Shown piece by piece: positions 25,416 to 36,689 of a stretch of 64,000 nucleotides of DNA. A program made the translations under genes and the position numbers. The notes beneath the pieces were generated by a model. That model was given only the letters and a program-made list of their open reading frames with translations, was not told the origin of the DNA and searched no databases. The stretch is taken from contig NC_067117.1 of NCBI RefSeq assembly GCF_021347895.1, positions 34,912,067 to 34,976,066 on the forward strand, in the 5' to 3' direction. How positions within the stretch are numbered: position 1 is the stretch's first letter; each line of letters opens with the position of its first letter. The stretch comes from Acanthochromis polyacanthus (taxonomy: Eukaryota > Chordata > Actinopteri > Pomacentridae).

Positions 25416-26923
25416 GTTAGGTGAAGGAATAAGGCCCCCTCAAGTTAGAGGGGAACCGTAGTGCACTGTCCATCCTGCCTTTAAGGTCAAACGCCAGGGA
25501 CCACAGCCTCGAAGAATCCACGGGTAAGTATTTGTTCCAAATGTGCATTACTTTGCTTCTCCAATTCTTAATTATGTTTTCCTTTTATCTCCACAGGTTT
25601 TTCTACGTCCGGATCCAGGTAAGTACAGGTAAGTTTTAACCTTGTAACTGTAATTAGCTTTTTAAACTGTTTTTAGCTTTTTAGATCCAGGTAAGTACAG
25701 GTAAGTTTTAACCTTGTCTTTAAATTGTTTTTAAACTGTAATTAGCTTTTTAAACCTGTTTTGAGATTTCCATATGACTGTTTTTAGCCTTTGAATCTTT
25801 TACCCGTATACGGATTTTTTTACTTTAGCTATTCTTAATCCCTTACTTGGGTTTTTATGCTGGTTTCGCCTTTGCTATATATGTAATAAAAAATAAAATG
25901 TAAAAAACCAACCCGTCCCTGTGTGCCGTCTTTGTCTTCTATCTATTTCTATTCTTCTACTGGGGACTCTCTTCTTGGGTCTACCCTTCTTCCATTGAGG
26001 ACTCCTATTTGGGTCTACCCTTCTCTGCTGAGTTTAAAGTGTGCAACCGGCGACGTTTCGACCTCGATTTGGGTCTTCCTCAGGCCTAGCACACTGTCTG
26101 ACTGACGGCTCCCCATACTGCGACCTCCCTATGGAGGTGGCTTGCCCCATGTGGCGCTCTCCTGAAGGAGAGGGCTTCCCATCCACCCCGGTCAAAAGAA
26201 AATCATAAAATGAACTGTGCCTGACTTGGCTTCTATCTATACTAGTTTAGTTTATGAAAAAAGTGTTTTAATTAGTTTCCTTAATTTAATTTAGCCGAAT
26301 AGGGGACACGCTTCTCGGTTCTACCCTACAGGGGATCCGCTACTTGGGTCTTCCCTTTACATAGTTTAGGTTAAATAGGGGACACGCTTGGGTCTACCCT
26401 TTACATATACTTAGTTTAACAGGGCTCCTACTACTTGGGTCTACCCTCCAAACTGTTTAGTTTAAGAGGGGTCCCGCTACTTGGGTTTGCCCTTCAAACT
26501 TTTTCTTAAGTAGATAATTAAAACACTTTTTCTCCTTTATATTAGGTTTTATAGCTTCTAATTTAGTTTTAGCTTTTAGGGGGTGGGAACATTTCCTTTT
26601 TTGGGTTATTTAAAGGCTTCTAATTTAGCTTTTAGAGGGGCTTAATTAAGGTTAGAAAATGGGCTAGGGGATCCCTGGTTAGGGTTAGGATTTGGGGTCT
26701 GGGCTGGGGGGTCTCAAATTAGGATTAGGCATAGGCTTTGGGGGGTCCTTAATAAAGGTTGGGTGGCCAAATCACTTCCAAATTTGGGTTAGGGGTCTCC
26801 TGGTTAGGGTTAGGGCATCCGATTTGGGTTAGGGGGTCCTCAATTGGGGTTAAAATTAAGGCCAAATTTATTCGGAGGCCGGGGTCCCCAGCGAACGACC
26901 CCAGACGAGGAGGCACGGGCTGG
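25416..26923. repeat. array unit 3 (1,508 bp)
   Basis: Shares GAGGACTCC with unit 1 but GAACGACCC with unit 4. It alone carries CTCCTGAAGG at about 26158, which changes the loop of the GC hairpin, not its stem. Confidence 0.95.
26038..26095 (-). ncRNA. hammerhead-ribozyme-like motif, unit 3
   Basis: Identical by eye to the unit 1 motif; located 623 bp into the unit, as in units 1, 4 and 5. Confidence 0.6.
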
Positions 26924-28431
26924 GTTAGGTGAAGGAATAAGGCCCCCTCAAGTTAGAGGGGAACCGTAGTGCACTGTCCATCCTGCCTTTAAGGTCAAAC
27001 GCCAGGGACCACAGCCTCGAAGAATCCACGGGTAAGTATTTGTTCCAAATGTGCATTACTTTGCTTCTCCAATTCTTAATTATGTTTTCCTTTTATCTCC
27101 ACAGGTTTTTCTACGTCCGGATCCAGGTAAGTACAGGTAAGTTTTAACCTTGTAACTGTAATTAGCTTTTTAAACTGTTTTTAGCTTTTTAGATCCAGGT
27201 AAGTACAGGTAAGTTTTAACCTTGTCTTTAAATTGTTTTTAAACTGTAATTAGCTTTTTAAACCTGTTTTGAGATTTCCATATGACTGTTTTTAGCCTTT
27301 GAATCTTTTACCCGTATACGGATTTTTTTACTTTAGCTATTCTTAATCCCTTACTTGGGTTTTTATGCTGGTTTCGCCTTTGCTATATATGTAATAAAAA
27401 ATAAAATGTAAAAAACCAACCCGTCCCTGTGTGCCGTCTTTGTCTTCTATCTATTTCTATTCTTCTACTGGGGACTCTCTTCTTGGGTCTACCCTTCTTC
27501 CATTGGGGACTCCTATTTGGGTCTACCCTTCTCTGCTGAGTTTAAAGTGTGCAACCGGCGACGTTTCGACCTCGATTTGGGTCTTCCTCAGGCCTAGCAC
27601 ACTGTCTGACTGACGGCTCCCCATACTGCGACCTCCCTATGGAGGTGGCTTGCCCCATGTGGCGCTCTCCCGAAGGAGAGGGCTTCCCATCCACCCCGGT
27701 CAAAAGAAAATCATAAAATGAACTGTGCCTGACTTGGCTTCTATCTATACTAGTTTAGTTTATGAAAAAAGTGTTTTAATTAGTTTCCTTAATTTAATTT
27801 AGCCGAATAGGGGACACGCTTCTCGGTTCTACCCTACAGGGGATCCGCTACTTGGGTCTTCCCTTTACATAGTTTAGGTTAAATAGGGGACACGCTTGGG
27901 TCTACCCTTTACATATACTTAGTTTAACAGGGCTCCTACTACTTGGGTCTACCCTCCAAACTGTTTAGTTTAAGAGGGGTCCCGCTACTTGGGTTTGCCC
28001 TTCAAACTTTTTCTTAAGTAGATAATTAAAACACTTTTTCTCCTTTATATTAGGTTTTATAGCTTCTAATTTAGTTTTAGCTTTTAGGGGGTGGGAACAT
28101 TTCCTTTTTTGGGTTATTTAAAGGCTTCTAATTTAGCTTTTAGAGGGGCTTAATTAAGGTTAGAAAATGGGCTAGGGGATCCCTGGTTAGGGTTAGGATT
28201 TGGGGTCTGGGCTGGGGGGTCTCAAATTAGGATTAGGCATAGGCTTTGGGGGGTCCTTAATAAAGGTTGGGTGGCCAAATCACTTCCAAATTTGGGTTAG
28301 GGGTCTCCTGGTTAGGGTTAGGGCATCCGATTTGGGTTAGGGGGTCCTCAATTGGGGTTAAAATTAAGGCCAAATTTATTCGGAGGCCGGGGTCCCCAGC
28401 GAACGACCCCAGACGAGGAGGCACGGGCTGG
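26924..28431. repeat. array unit 4 (1,508 bp)
   Basis: Same length as unit 3. It has GGGGACTCC and GAACGACCC, so it is intermediate between its two neighbours. Confidence 0.95.
27546..27603 (-). ncRNA. hammerhead-ribozyme-like motif, unit 4
   Basis: Identical by eye to the unit 1 motif, 1,508 bp from the unit 3 copy. Confidence 0.6.
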
Positions 28432-29524
28432 GTTAGGTGAAGGAATAAGGCCCCCTCAAGTTAGAGGGGAACCGTGGTGCACTGTCCATCCTGCCTTTAA
28501 GGTCAAACGCCAGGGACCACAGCCTCGAAGAATCCACGGGTAAGTATTTGTTCCAAATGTGCATTACTTTGCTTCTCCAATTCTTAATTATGTTTTCCTT
28601 TTATCTCCACAGGTTTTTCTACGTCCGGATCCAGGTAAGTACAGGTAAGTTTTAACCTTGTAACCGTAATTAGCTTTTTAAACTGTTTTTAGCTTTTTAG
28701 ATCCAGGTAAGTACAGGTAAGTTTTAACCTTGTCTTTAAATTGTTTTTAAACTGTAATTAGCTTTTTAAACCTTTTTTGAGATTTCCATATGACTGTTTT
28801 TAGCCTTTGAATCTTTTACCCGTATACGGATTTTTTTACTTTAGCTATTCTTAATCCCTTACTTGGGTTTTTATGCTGGTTTCGCCTTTGCTATATATGT
28901 AATAAAAAATAAAATGTAAAAAACCAACCCGTCCCTGTGTGCCGTCTTTGTCTTCTATCTATTTCTATTCTTCTACTGGGGACTCTCTTCTTGGGTCTAC
29001 CCTTCTTCCATTGGGGACTCCTATTTGGGTCTACCCTTCTCTGCTGAGTTTAAAGTGTGCAACCGGCGACGTTTCGACCTCGATTTGGGTCTTCCTCAGG
29101 CCTAGCACACTGTCTGACTGACGGCTCCCCATACTGCGACCTCCCTATGGAGGTGGCTTGCCCCATGTGGCGCTCTCCCGAAGGAGAGGGCTTCCCATCC
29201 ACCCCGGTCAAAAGAAAATCATAAAATGAACTGTGCCTGACTTGGCTTCTATCTATACTAGTTTAGTTTATGAAAAAAGTGTTTTAATTAGTTTCCTTAA
29301 TTTAATTTAGCCGAATAGGGGACACGCTTCTCGGTTCTACCCTACAGGGGATCCGCTACTTGGGTCTTCCCTTTACATAGTTTAGGTTAAATAGGGGACA
29401 CGCTTGGGTCTACCCTTTACATATACTTAGTTTAACAGGGCTCCTACTACTTGGGTCTACCCTCCAAACTGTTTAGTTTAAGAGGGGTCCCGCTACTTGG
29501 GTTTGCCCTTCAAACTTTTTCTTA
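28432..29524. repeat. array unit 5, partial (1,093 bp)
   Basis: Has several private changes (GTGGTGCAC, AACCGTAATT, CCTTTTTTGAG), as expected for an edge unit that escapes homogenisation. It stops after CAAACTTTTTCTTA, where the other units continue AGTAGATAATTA, and the flanking GGGTAAGGGTTAGG repeat begins. Confidence 0.93.
29054..29111 (-). ncRNA. hammerhead-ribozyme-like motif, unit 5
   Basis: Identical by eye to the others even though this edge unit has private changes elsewhere. Confidence 0.6.
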
Positions 29525-29619
29525 GGGTAAGGGTTAGGGGTTAGATATGAATGGGAGTCAATGGTATGTCCCCACAATGATCGCAACACACACGTGTGTG
29601 TATGTGTGTGTGTTGATAG
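29525..29619. mobile_element. right flank of array: GGGGACC repeat, distal part
   Basis: Starts with telomere-like GGGTAAGGGTTAGGGG, continues ATGAATGGGAGTCAATGGTA and TGTCCCCACAATGATCGC, and ends in a GT-rich tract. It is the other half of the repeat at 22186-22400, now separated from it by the array. Confidence 0.7.
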
Positions 29620-29752
29620 GGAGTATGATGGGGGCGGGAGTTGGGAGGGATGTGGGACATTGTCTTTTTATTGTTTGTTTTTAACTTGTTAAGCACTTTG
29701 TGCTACGTCATGTATGAAAAGTGCTATAGAAATAAACTTTGATTGATTGAGA
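29620..29752 (+). mobile_element. L2-type LINE 3' terminus
   Basis: Text TTGTTAAGCACTTTGTGCTA and GAAAAGTGCTATAGAAATAA followed by a short TGATTGATTGA tail is the conserved 3' end recognised by L2-type reverse transcriptases. It belongs to the LINE whose coding part ends about 8 kb to the left at 21700, on the same strand. Confidence 0.85.
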
Positions 29753-30148
29753 TAGCAGATTGGCAACTATGATTACAAGTGAACACTTCGTCAGTTGCTT
29801 GCTGACGATCACATGACTGTGATCCTACTACAAATCCACCATTACGGACTTAAAAGTACTTATCTATTGTAAATGATACAAGGAACAATTAATAAAATTC
29901 TGGGGGTGTTAACAAGTCCCTTCAATTTCAGCCGCCCACTACATATTTAGGTCATGTAATTTGGTATCCATACATAACGCACACTTGCATGACACACGCC
30001 TGTGTTCAGTGCAAGGCCATTTCTTTTTGGGTACATCTGTATTAAATGGCCACATTTTATAGTGCCGTGATTTATGCCACAATTTTTTTGAAGATTTCAG
30101 CCTTCGGAAATGATACAATGACTGAGCAGCCTTGGCGTAGTACTGTGT
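29753..30148 (+). mobile_element. dispersed repeat family A, copy 2 (5'-truncated)
   Basis: Begins abruptly after the L2 tail, in the middle of the family A sequence (GAGATAGCAGATTGGCAAC), and runs to GAGCAGCCTTGGCGTAGTAC. The L2 element therefore probably inserted into, or next to, this repeat. The missing 5' half is not visible upstream of the LINE. Confidence 0.75.
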
Positions 30149-31370
30149 TATTATTATTATGAACAATACACTCTTTTAGAAAAAAGTATTTATGCCCACA
30201 TATATGGTCGCCAGGTCTTAGGAAGTTAAATATTGTCCAGTAGTAGCCATGTTGCTAAAGCTACTGCTAGCAGCCAGAAAAAAAAGAGCATCTGTCTTCT
30301 TTCTTATTTCCTAAGTGCCGTTGATCGTTTCATGTGGCGTGTTGCTGGTGGTTGCTGGTTGTAACAAACAGAAAGCGATGCACTCTTTGTGATAGACAGG
30401 GGGCTGAAATAATGTGTTACAGGTGACATGTTGATTTATATGCCAGTAAAATCCTTTAAAATGGTAGCTTACTGTTTTGTCTCTCAGAAATCAAATTTTG
30501 AATGTCTCACAACTTTTTCTAGCTGAACAAAAGTTAATCTGAAATCCTCATTCCAGAACAAGTTTGGCTCTCCATGTGTTAATGGTGACAGTGACATTTT
30601 CTTCCCTGTCTTTTTCTTTAATCATGGTTTCACAAAATGAGGACCATCACAGAATTGAAGTGCTTGCAATCTTGCACTGAGCTTGAGTATATTCTGTGTT
30701 AACACACTTCTGTTATTGCAGTTGGCTGTATTCAAGGTAGAGCAGAAAAATGCTTTTGCCCATGATCTGGTACAAAAAGCAGCTGCAAGGCTTCTGTCCT
30801 CACTGAATAGAAGGCAGTTACCACATCACTCTTGATCCAGTGCTTCGGGAATGTTGCTGCTGCTAATTGCTGTTACTATATCCAGTGACCACAACTGCGC
30901 AGTCAGCTAAAAACACACAAGGACCCATATCTAAACTCGAAGATGAGTTAGCTTTAAAGTTAGAGAAACATCATCAATGACTGTGAGGAAACAGGATATA
31001 AAATCCCATTTTTTACAGTCAAAGTCGCACAGTTTGCATGGCCAGGGGTCCACCCAGCCTTCATTTTGTGGCTGTGTAACAATGAGATGCTACTTTGATT
31101 AGATATTCACTGTAAGTGTTTTGTCCCGTATCAGAAAAATAAAGATGGAAAATTTGAACAACACTAGCCCCACATTCACCTCTACCCTACACATCTGGTG
31201 GTTGGAAAAAGCCAACACATGCATTTCACAAGAGTCATTCAGAGCCAACGTAGCCAAAAGAGGCCTAGAAGGTAATCATTCTCTGGTAATCACAGATCAT
31301 GTTACATATTACAGCAGATTTTCTTTTTTTTAGTTTACCTTTCTATGGAAACTGTATGACACTTTAAAAC
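30149..31370. other. intergenic, no gene seen
   Basis: No recognised gene or repeat family. Confidence 0.5.
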
Positions 31371-32386
31371 AAGAAAAACACTCAGAGAGCCCAGCACTCT
31401 GCTAAAGCTGCCCGTTCCCCCATGTGGCATTGTCAGAAATGCAGCGTTTGTTTCTTAGTTACTGATGATCAGAAATCAAAGCTCTATAGAATGTGACCAT
31501 TTAATATAGATGTACCCACAAGCACAATGACCTTGCACTGAGCACAGGCTTATGTTATGCATGTGTTTGTTTTGTACGGGGCTGCACAGTGGAGTAGTGG
31601 TTAGCACTTTCGCCTTGCAGCAAGAAGATCTCTGGTTCAAATCTGGGCCTGGGATCTTTCTGCATGGAGTTTGCATGTTCTCCCTGTGCATGCGTGGGTT
31701 TTCTCCGGGCACTCTGGCTTCCTCCCACAGTTCAAAAATATGCTGAGGTTAATTGATGACTCTAAATTGCCCGTAGGTGTGAATGTGAGTGTGATTGTTT
31801 GTCTGTATATGTAGCCCTGTGACAGACTGGCGACCTGTCCAGGGTGTCCCCTGCCTTCGCCCGAGTCAGCTGGGATAGACTCCAGCACCCCCTACGACCC
31901 TAGTGAGGATAAAGCGGTGTATAGAGAATGGATGGATGGATGTTTTGTACGGATACCAAATCGCGTGTCCTAATTATCCTGCTTGCCGAGGGAATTGATA
32001 GAACTTGGAAACACCCCACAATTTAATCAATTGTTCCTTGTATCTTTTCTGATGGATAGGTCAACTACGCAGTGGTGAATTTGTAATTGTGGTCGTCAGC
32101 CTGCAGCTGATGTAGTGTTCACTTGTTATCATAGTTACAGTGACACTGTGCCGCTATCTTGTAATGATACAGAAACCTTTAACAAATCTGTGGATCCAGA
32201 CTATAGCCACATCACTACCAGAATCTAATCACATGGACCTTGTGTCATTTCTGACCTTCCCTGAAAATTTAATCCAAATCTGTTATTCTGCTTTTAAATA
32301 ATGTTGCACACAGATGGAATACCAGACAGACAGACAGACAAACATACACAGATGGTCACATAATACATTCCGTGACGGAGTAACTA
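31371..32386 (-). mobile_element. dispersed repeat family A, copy 3, with nested SINE
   Basis: Minus-strand copy. Its 3' end (AACACTCAGAGAGCCCAGCA) comes first on the plus strand, and it finishes near ACAGACAGACAGACAAAC and CCGTGACGGAGTAACTATGA. A SINE interrupts it at 31580-31940, with the family A text resuming exactly after a 12-bp duplication. Confidence 0.8.
31568..31952 (+). mobile_element. tRNA-derived SINE, copy 2, with target duplication
   Basis: The SINE body (31580-31940) lies between two perfect 12-bp copies of TGTTTTGTACGG, at 31568-31579 and 31941-31952. This is direct evidence of retrotransposition by target-primed reverse transcription. It contains the A-box region AGTAGTGGTTAGCAC, the B box GGTTCAAATCT and a GGATGGATGGA tail. 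It is closely related to the copies at 7571 and 48145. Confidence 0.93.
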
Positions 32387-33418
32387 TGATTCTACTGTTT
32401 TCCTACTATGGTTCTCTTCTGTGAGGCAGTTTTGGCTTTGACTTGCTTTCATATTTACTGCAATTACAGTTGGTTAGAAAAGCTTACTGAGCTTACTGAG
32501 CTATGACTGAAAAAAAAGAAATCAGCTTTTAATTTTTGATCATGAAAATATGCTGGAACATGATGAGGACTCTGATGTTTGCAAGCATCATTTTGCATCA
32601 GTGTTGATAGTAAATGTGTAATTTAGTGCAGAGGAAAATGAGTTTCAGTGATTACATCAGTTTTGCCAGAAGTGGCCTCAGCAGACCAGAAGGCACTCGA
32701 TGACACATGTTCAACCGGCAACATGTTCATTGTTGTCGTTTTGTAATCACTGCAGTTGCTGTTTTGAAGTTTGTAAATTCCAATATGAGTCAACATCGAC
32801 GCTGTAAATTCAAATGAAATTTTTTGTCATCACCTGAATCATGGTAAGTTCCTGTAACCAACGTCACATCATTACAACATAACAAGCTGCACTGACCAAA
32901 TAAGTAGATTCAATCACACGCACATCAAAATTTGTGAATGATACTTTCCAGACTTACGAAATCCAGTCTGTCAGTATTATGAATTGTTGGTGTGTAATGT
33001 GACAAACTGGAGGTCAGGATCAGGTTCATTGTCTCACTTGGTACTTTAAACAGCATACTGTTTTATTTTTCTGACATTTTGATTTTATTTGGATGTCACA
33101 ATAGATTGGAAACGGGAAGAAAGTAAGATGACATGCAGGAAACATTCGAACCAGGGACTCTTCATTTTAGCTAACACAGTATGTACGCCCTCTAACTGTT
33201 CAGAGATCAGGTCATCCTGACCCTGTTCTGTTTAATGTACAAACAATTATTTACAACTGATTTCAGTCTGAATCTTGCTTATCATCTGTGCATGATGATA
33301 GAAGATGTCTTCAGCCTGCAGGTCTCTAATCAGATTATATTGTAGCAAACTGCTCCACCAGTACTTATCAAGGTGCTCTGCTATACTTTTGTGTGAGACT
33401 GTCCTCCATGAAAAAACA
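32387..33418. other. intergenic, no gene seen
   Basis: No recognised gene or repeat family. Confidence 0.5.
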
Positions 33419-33748
33419 ACCACATAGGTCGTCTGTACACGCCCTTATTACGACCGAGTGTTATGTTTTGAAGTTAAGTGACCTCTAGCGGTTGAGTAAA
33501 TATCGACACTCCGGTGTCTCAGCTGAAACGTCACCATGAACAAACTTTGACCTAACGCTATCCCTAACCCTAACCCTAACCCTAACCCTAAACCCGTCTT
33601 GCGAAAGTGAGGGAAAAGCCGTTTCGCGAAGGAAAAGTCATTTCACAAATTAGATCCCGTAATGCCTTCCTGTCTCCCGTAGGGGCGCTAACCTAAATAC
33701 GCTCTCATGGGTCGTATTCAGGGGCACGGTACATACGACCTGTGTGGT
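33419..33748. mobile_element. MITE carrying telomere-like repeats
   Basis: Terminal inverted repeats of about 35 bp. The left end is ACCACATAGGTCGTCTGTAC then GCCCTTATTACGACC. The right end, read as complement, is ACCACACAGGTCGTATGTAC then GCCCCTGAATACGACC. Inside, at about 33565-33591, are four CCCTAA units, the vertebrate telomere repeat, followed by GTTTCGCGAAGG-type text. No coding capacity and superfamily unknown. Confidence 0.75.
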
Positions 33749-36689
33749 CGTATGAGTTTGAGGGCTTGTTGTTTTGTGTATATCGTGATCATTCAAAAGA
33801 GATGACTGCATACATGCTGTAATCCAAACACCTCTACCTGAATTCTACAGCGTTTCAGAAAGGTCAAGGATAATTTAATAGCAGAGGACCTGATTCTCTT
33901 TGTCCCTAGAGTTTATGTACATGCAGAAGCACAGTTTTCAGATTTTTATCTGTGCTGCCATCAGTCGACTGTCTGAAGTAGCTCCATTGACAGTGAATGG
34001 CAGACTGACTTTGCACAAGCTGTGACTGTATGATAAGAGACAGCAGAGCAGGAAATAAAAGTGTTACCTTATCAATGGCGAGCAGTTGGTGAATGCAACA
34101 GGTGACTTTGGCTGACAGACAACATAAACAAGGAATCTCAGATAGAAATTAATCTCAGCTGTCTAGAAATGGAAATTCACTGCATAATTACTAACATTAC
34201 CACTTGCTCAGTTGTTTATTTTTCACCAAACCAACAGATTAAAAATTGTGTTTGTTTCATTAAATGCCTGAAAAATAGAGACCTAAAACATTCACGTAGG
34301 TGCCATTTTTCTGATTATGGTTCATGTCAGTACTTTGAATGAATGGGTTATTTTTGGATACTCTTGGCTCTTTTGTAAGAAGCTTGGTTTCATGTGCTTC
34401 TAGTTAATATGTAAATATGTGAAGCACAGCCCTCCCTGACTTTATTGCAATTTTTTCTCTCCATAAAATTGACCACTATGGTTGGTCGCACGCTCAAGTT
34501 CATTCATTTCCTGCAGTCTCCATTGCCTGCACATTCTGGAGGTATTTTAAGCCATTATATTCATGACTGGGAGGCTGTATGAGGGAGAATTGGGGAAACC
34601 AAATGGAAATATGTGCAGGAGTCAGGGCCCAGACCTGATTCTTTCTGCCCTCATTAGCTGCACAGGGATTAGCCCTCATGGTCGCTGCCCTCAGAGGACT
34701 GACGGAAGCTGTGGGAGTGTTGAGAAAGGCAGTTAGGATATGTTCACTTCTTCCCAGTAGGAAATCATGAGAGACAAACAGATCCATAAATGTGACAAAT
34801 GCATCAAACAGGGCATCCAAAGAATTAGCAATTGCAATAATCATTTGGAATCTTTGTGAATACAAAACACAGGATCCAAATTCATCCAAATTAGGTTTGA
34901 GGATTATTTCCTGTGGCATAGTAACTATGAATATTAACTTTCTGCTTTATATTTATAAGCAAGTAGCTTGCATAATAAATCAGATTCTGGATCATGGTCC
35001 ATTTTATTAAATGCACTGAACTGAACTTGATCACCAAAGGCAGGGTCATCAGCTTCATTTTTGCCCAGAGAAAGATCTCTGTTTTGAAAAGGGGAGAATT
35101 AGCATCTTCTTGCAGCCTCACTGCTCCTTTTATACAGCAGCCCTGTAGCTGTCAGCCTCGCCTTGCTTTCTTAGTTTGATCTGTCTGAGCCTCTGAATCC
35201 CAACCTTTTTTTTAATTATTCAGCCATGCCCACAGCGAATCAAAGGTCTGGAGATCATGACACAGATTGTAGAAAGAGTCCCTGATACAGAGATGGAGAG
35301 ATTGACTGATACAAAACATCATAACTCAAAGTAAAAGTGACCATATCAAAAGCGAGAGGCAGATAGAGAACAGAGGGGTGAAATGGAAAGCATCGAGCTG
35401 TCACAGCACTCTACTCAGAGTGATTGAGGTGAAGTCTTTGGTGAACGATTTCATGTCAGTCGTTTCGGGGGAGTGACACTTTGATGACACAGTCAGAACT
35501 TCTCAGAATGAATCAAGATCTATATCTATAGCAGAACAGTTTCAGTTTTTCCATTACGTCCAGGCTCGCAATGAAATCTCTGAGACTTTATGTAAGCAGT
35601 TTTTTTTCCCTTCATGATTAAACGGAAGTTTGGCAAGGACAGAGATCGCACTAGTATCTGAGATGGATCATCTTCATATTCATAAAAATAACATGAACAA
35701 AATGTAGCTTCTTAGATTTAACGAATAAATTACAAATATTTTGTTTTCATATGACTTTATAATGCACACTCTATGTTAGATGACAGTTTATTTCAACCTC
35801 TTTTTTGAATGTAGATTACAGTTCAGGATTAAAAGAACATTACACTGTACGTATTGGGTATGCTTTACATTTTTGCAAACCATTTTCAACGCAGTCTGCA
35901 CAGTCCATACAGGTTTCTCTAACTGTCCCAGAAACATATATACGTATGTATTTTTTTGTTCTATAAAACTTGCACAATTTAATCAGGTGGACACTTAATT
36001 TATTTAAATTGAAGATGCATTGCTCTGTTGCACTGCATTTGTTGAAATCCCTTACTATCAATCGTTTGATTGTAGCCAGTGATTGCATAGCTTGATAATC
36101 ACAGTGAATCGTATTTTGTTGCCTTTCACTCATTGAAAGGAGTGGATACAAGCTGTATAAACAACATATTACCATTTAGAAAAGTGTTTTCTGCAAATTC
36201 AACAAATATTACACAACATTAGCATCCACTTTATGTTGAGTTTTGTGAACCTGGGGAATGTATGTTGGTGCATGAACTCGGATGACAATAAAACTGCGGG
36301 CCATAAAAGCAAACCAAGGAGCTGGAAGAACATCATATGCTTTGTTAAGCTCAGGGACACTGCAGAGTCAGGTGATTATTCTCAGAGGTTTCATTTCACT
36401 CTAGTGAGCCAGTTGTAGAGGTACCGTGTTTGTCAACAGAAAAACACTGATTCTGAGCCTTAATATTATATACATTTAGCAAAGAAATGTGTGGATTTAA
36501 GAGTTATACACCAATCAGGCATAACATTATGTTGTGTTGATCCTCTTATGTTGTTAAAAATGCTCTAAACCACTGGGTTGGACCAGAGGACCTCTCAGGC
36601 GGTCCTATGGGGTCTGGACCAGGACGTTGGCAGTGGAGCCTTTGGTTACTCTGGGTTGTGCAGTGGGGTCTTTGGGAATCAAATGTGTT
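33749..36689. other. intergenic; one long unexplained minus frame
   Basis: No gene recognised. The minus strand is open for 139 codons at 34500-34919. Its product has no motif that I know and no neighbouring exon-like text. In AT-rich DNA a frame of this size can occur by chance, so I leave it uncalled. Confidence 0.45.

Larger units (their letters stand above)
22401..29524. repeat. tandem array of ~1,508-bp units, 4.7 copies
   Basis: Five head-to-tail units start with GTTAGGTGAAGGAATAAGGC at 22401, 23910, 25416, 26924 and 28432, giving lengths of 1509, 1506, 1508 and 1508 bp and a last partial unit of 1,093 bp. The units differ at only a few positions. For example, GAGGACTCC in units 1 and 3 is GGGGACTCC in 2, 4 and 5; GAAGGACCC in 1 and 2 is GAACGACCC in 3 and 4; unit 3 alone has CTCCTGAAGG. 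No unit has a convincing protein frame. Each carries a hammerhead-like motif on the minus strand, donor-like CAGGTAAGT sites, GC hairpins, TTGGGTCTACCC boxes and TTAGGG-like text near its end. Confidence 0.97.

Noticed and set aside
22908..29121. Five copies of a 60-residue frame (one per array unit, with an N-terminally longer version in unit 2) as a repeated gene
   Set aside because: The frames open on GTG or by accident of an upstream ATG, run across the GGGTCTACCC boxes, and carry no motif. The single R/G difference follows the DNA variant pattern. They are by-products of the DNA repeat.
22401..29524. CRISPR array
   Set aside because: Repeats are 1.5 kb and contiguous without spacers, and the DNA is eukaryotic.
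33560..33595. Chromosome end
   Set aside because: Only four telomere hexamers, inside an element with inverted ends and with unique DNA on both sides.
34500..34919. 139-residue minus-strand gene
   Set aside because: No recognisable motif, no splice context and no repeat family. It is kept only as a note, since a chance frame of this length is possible.
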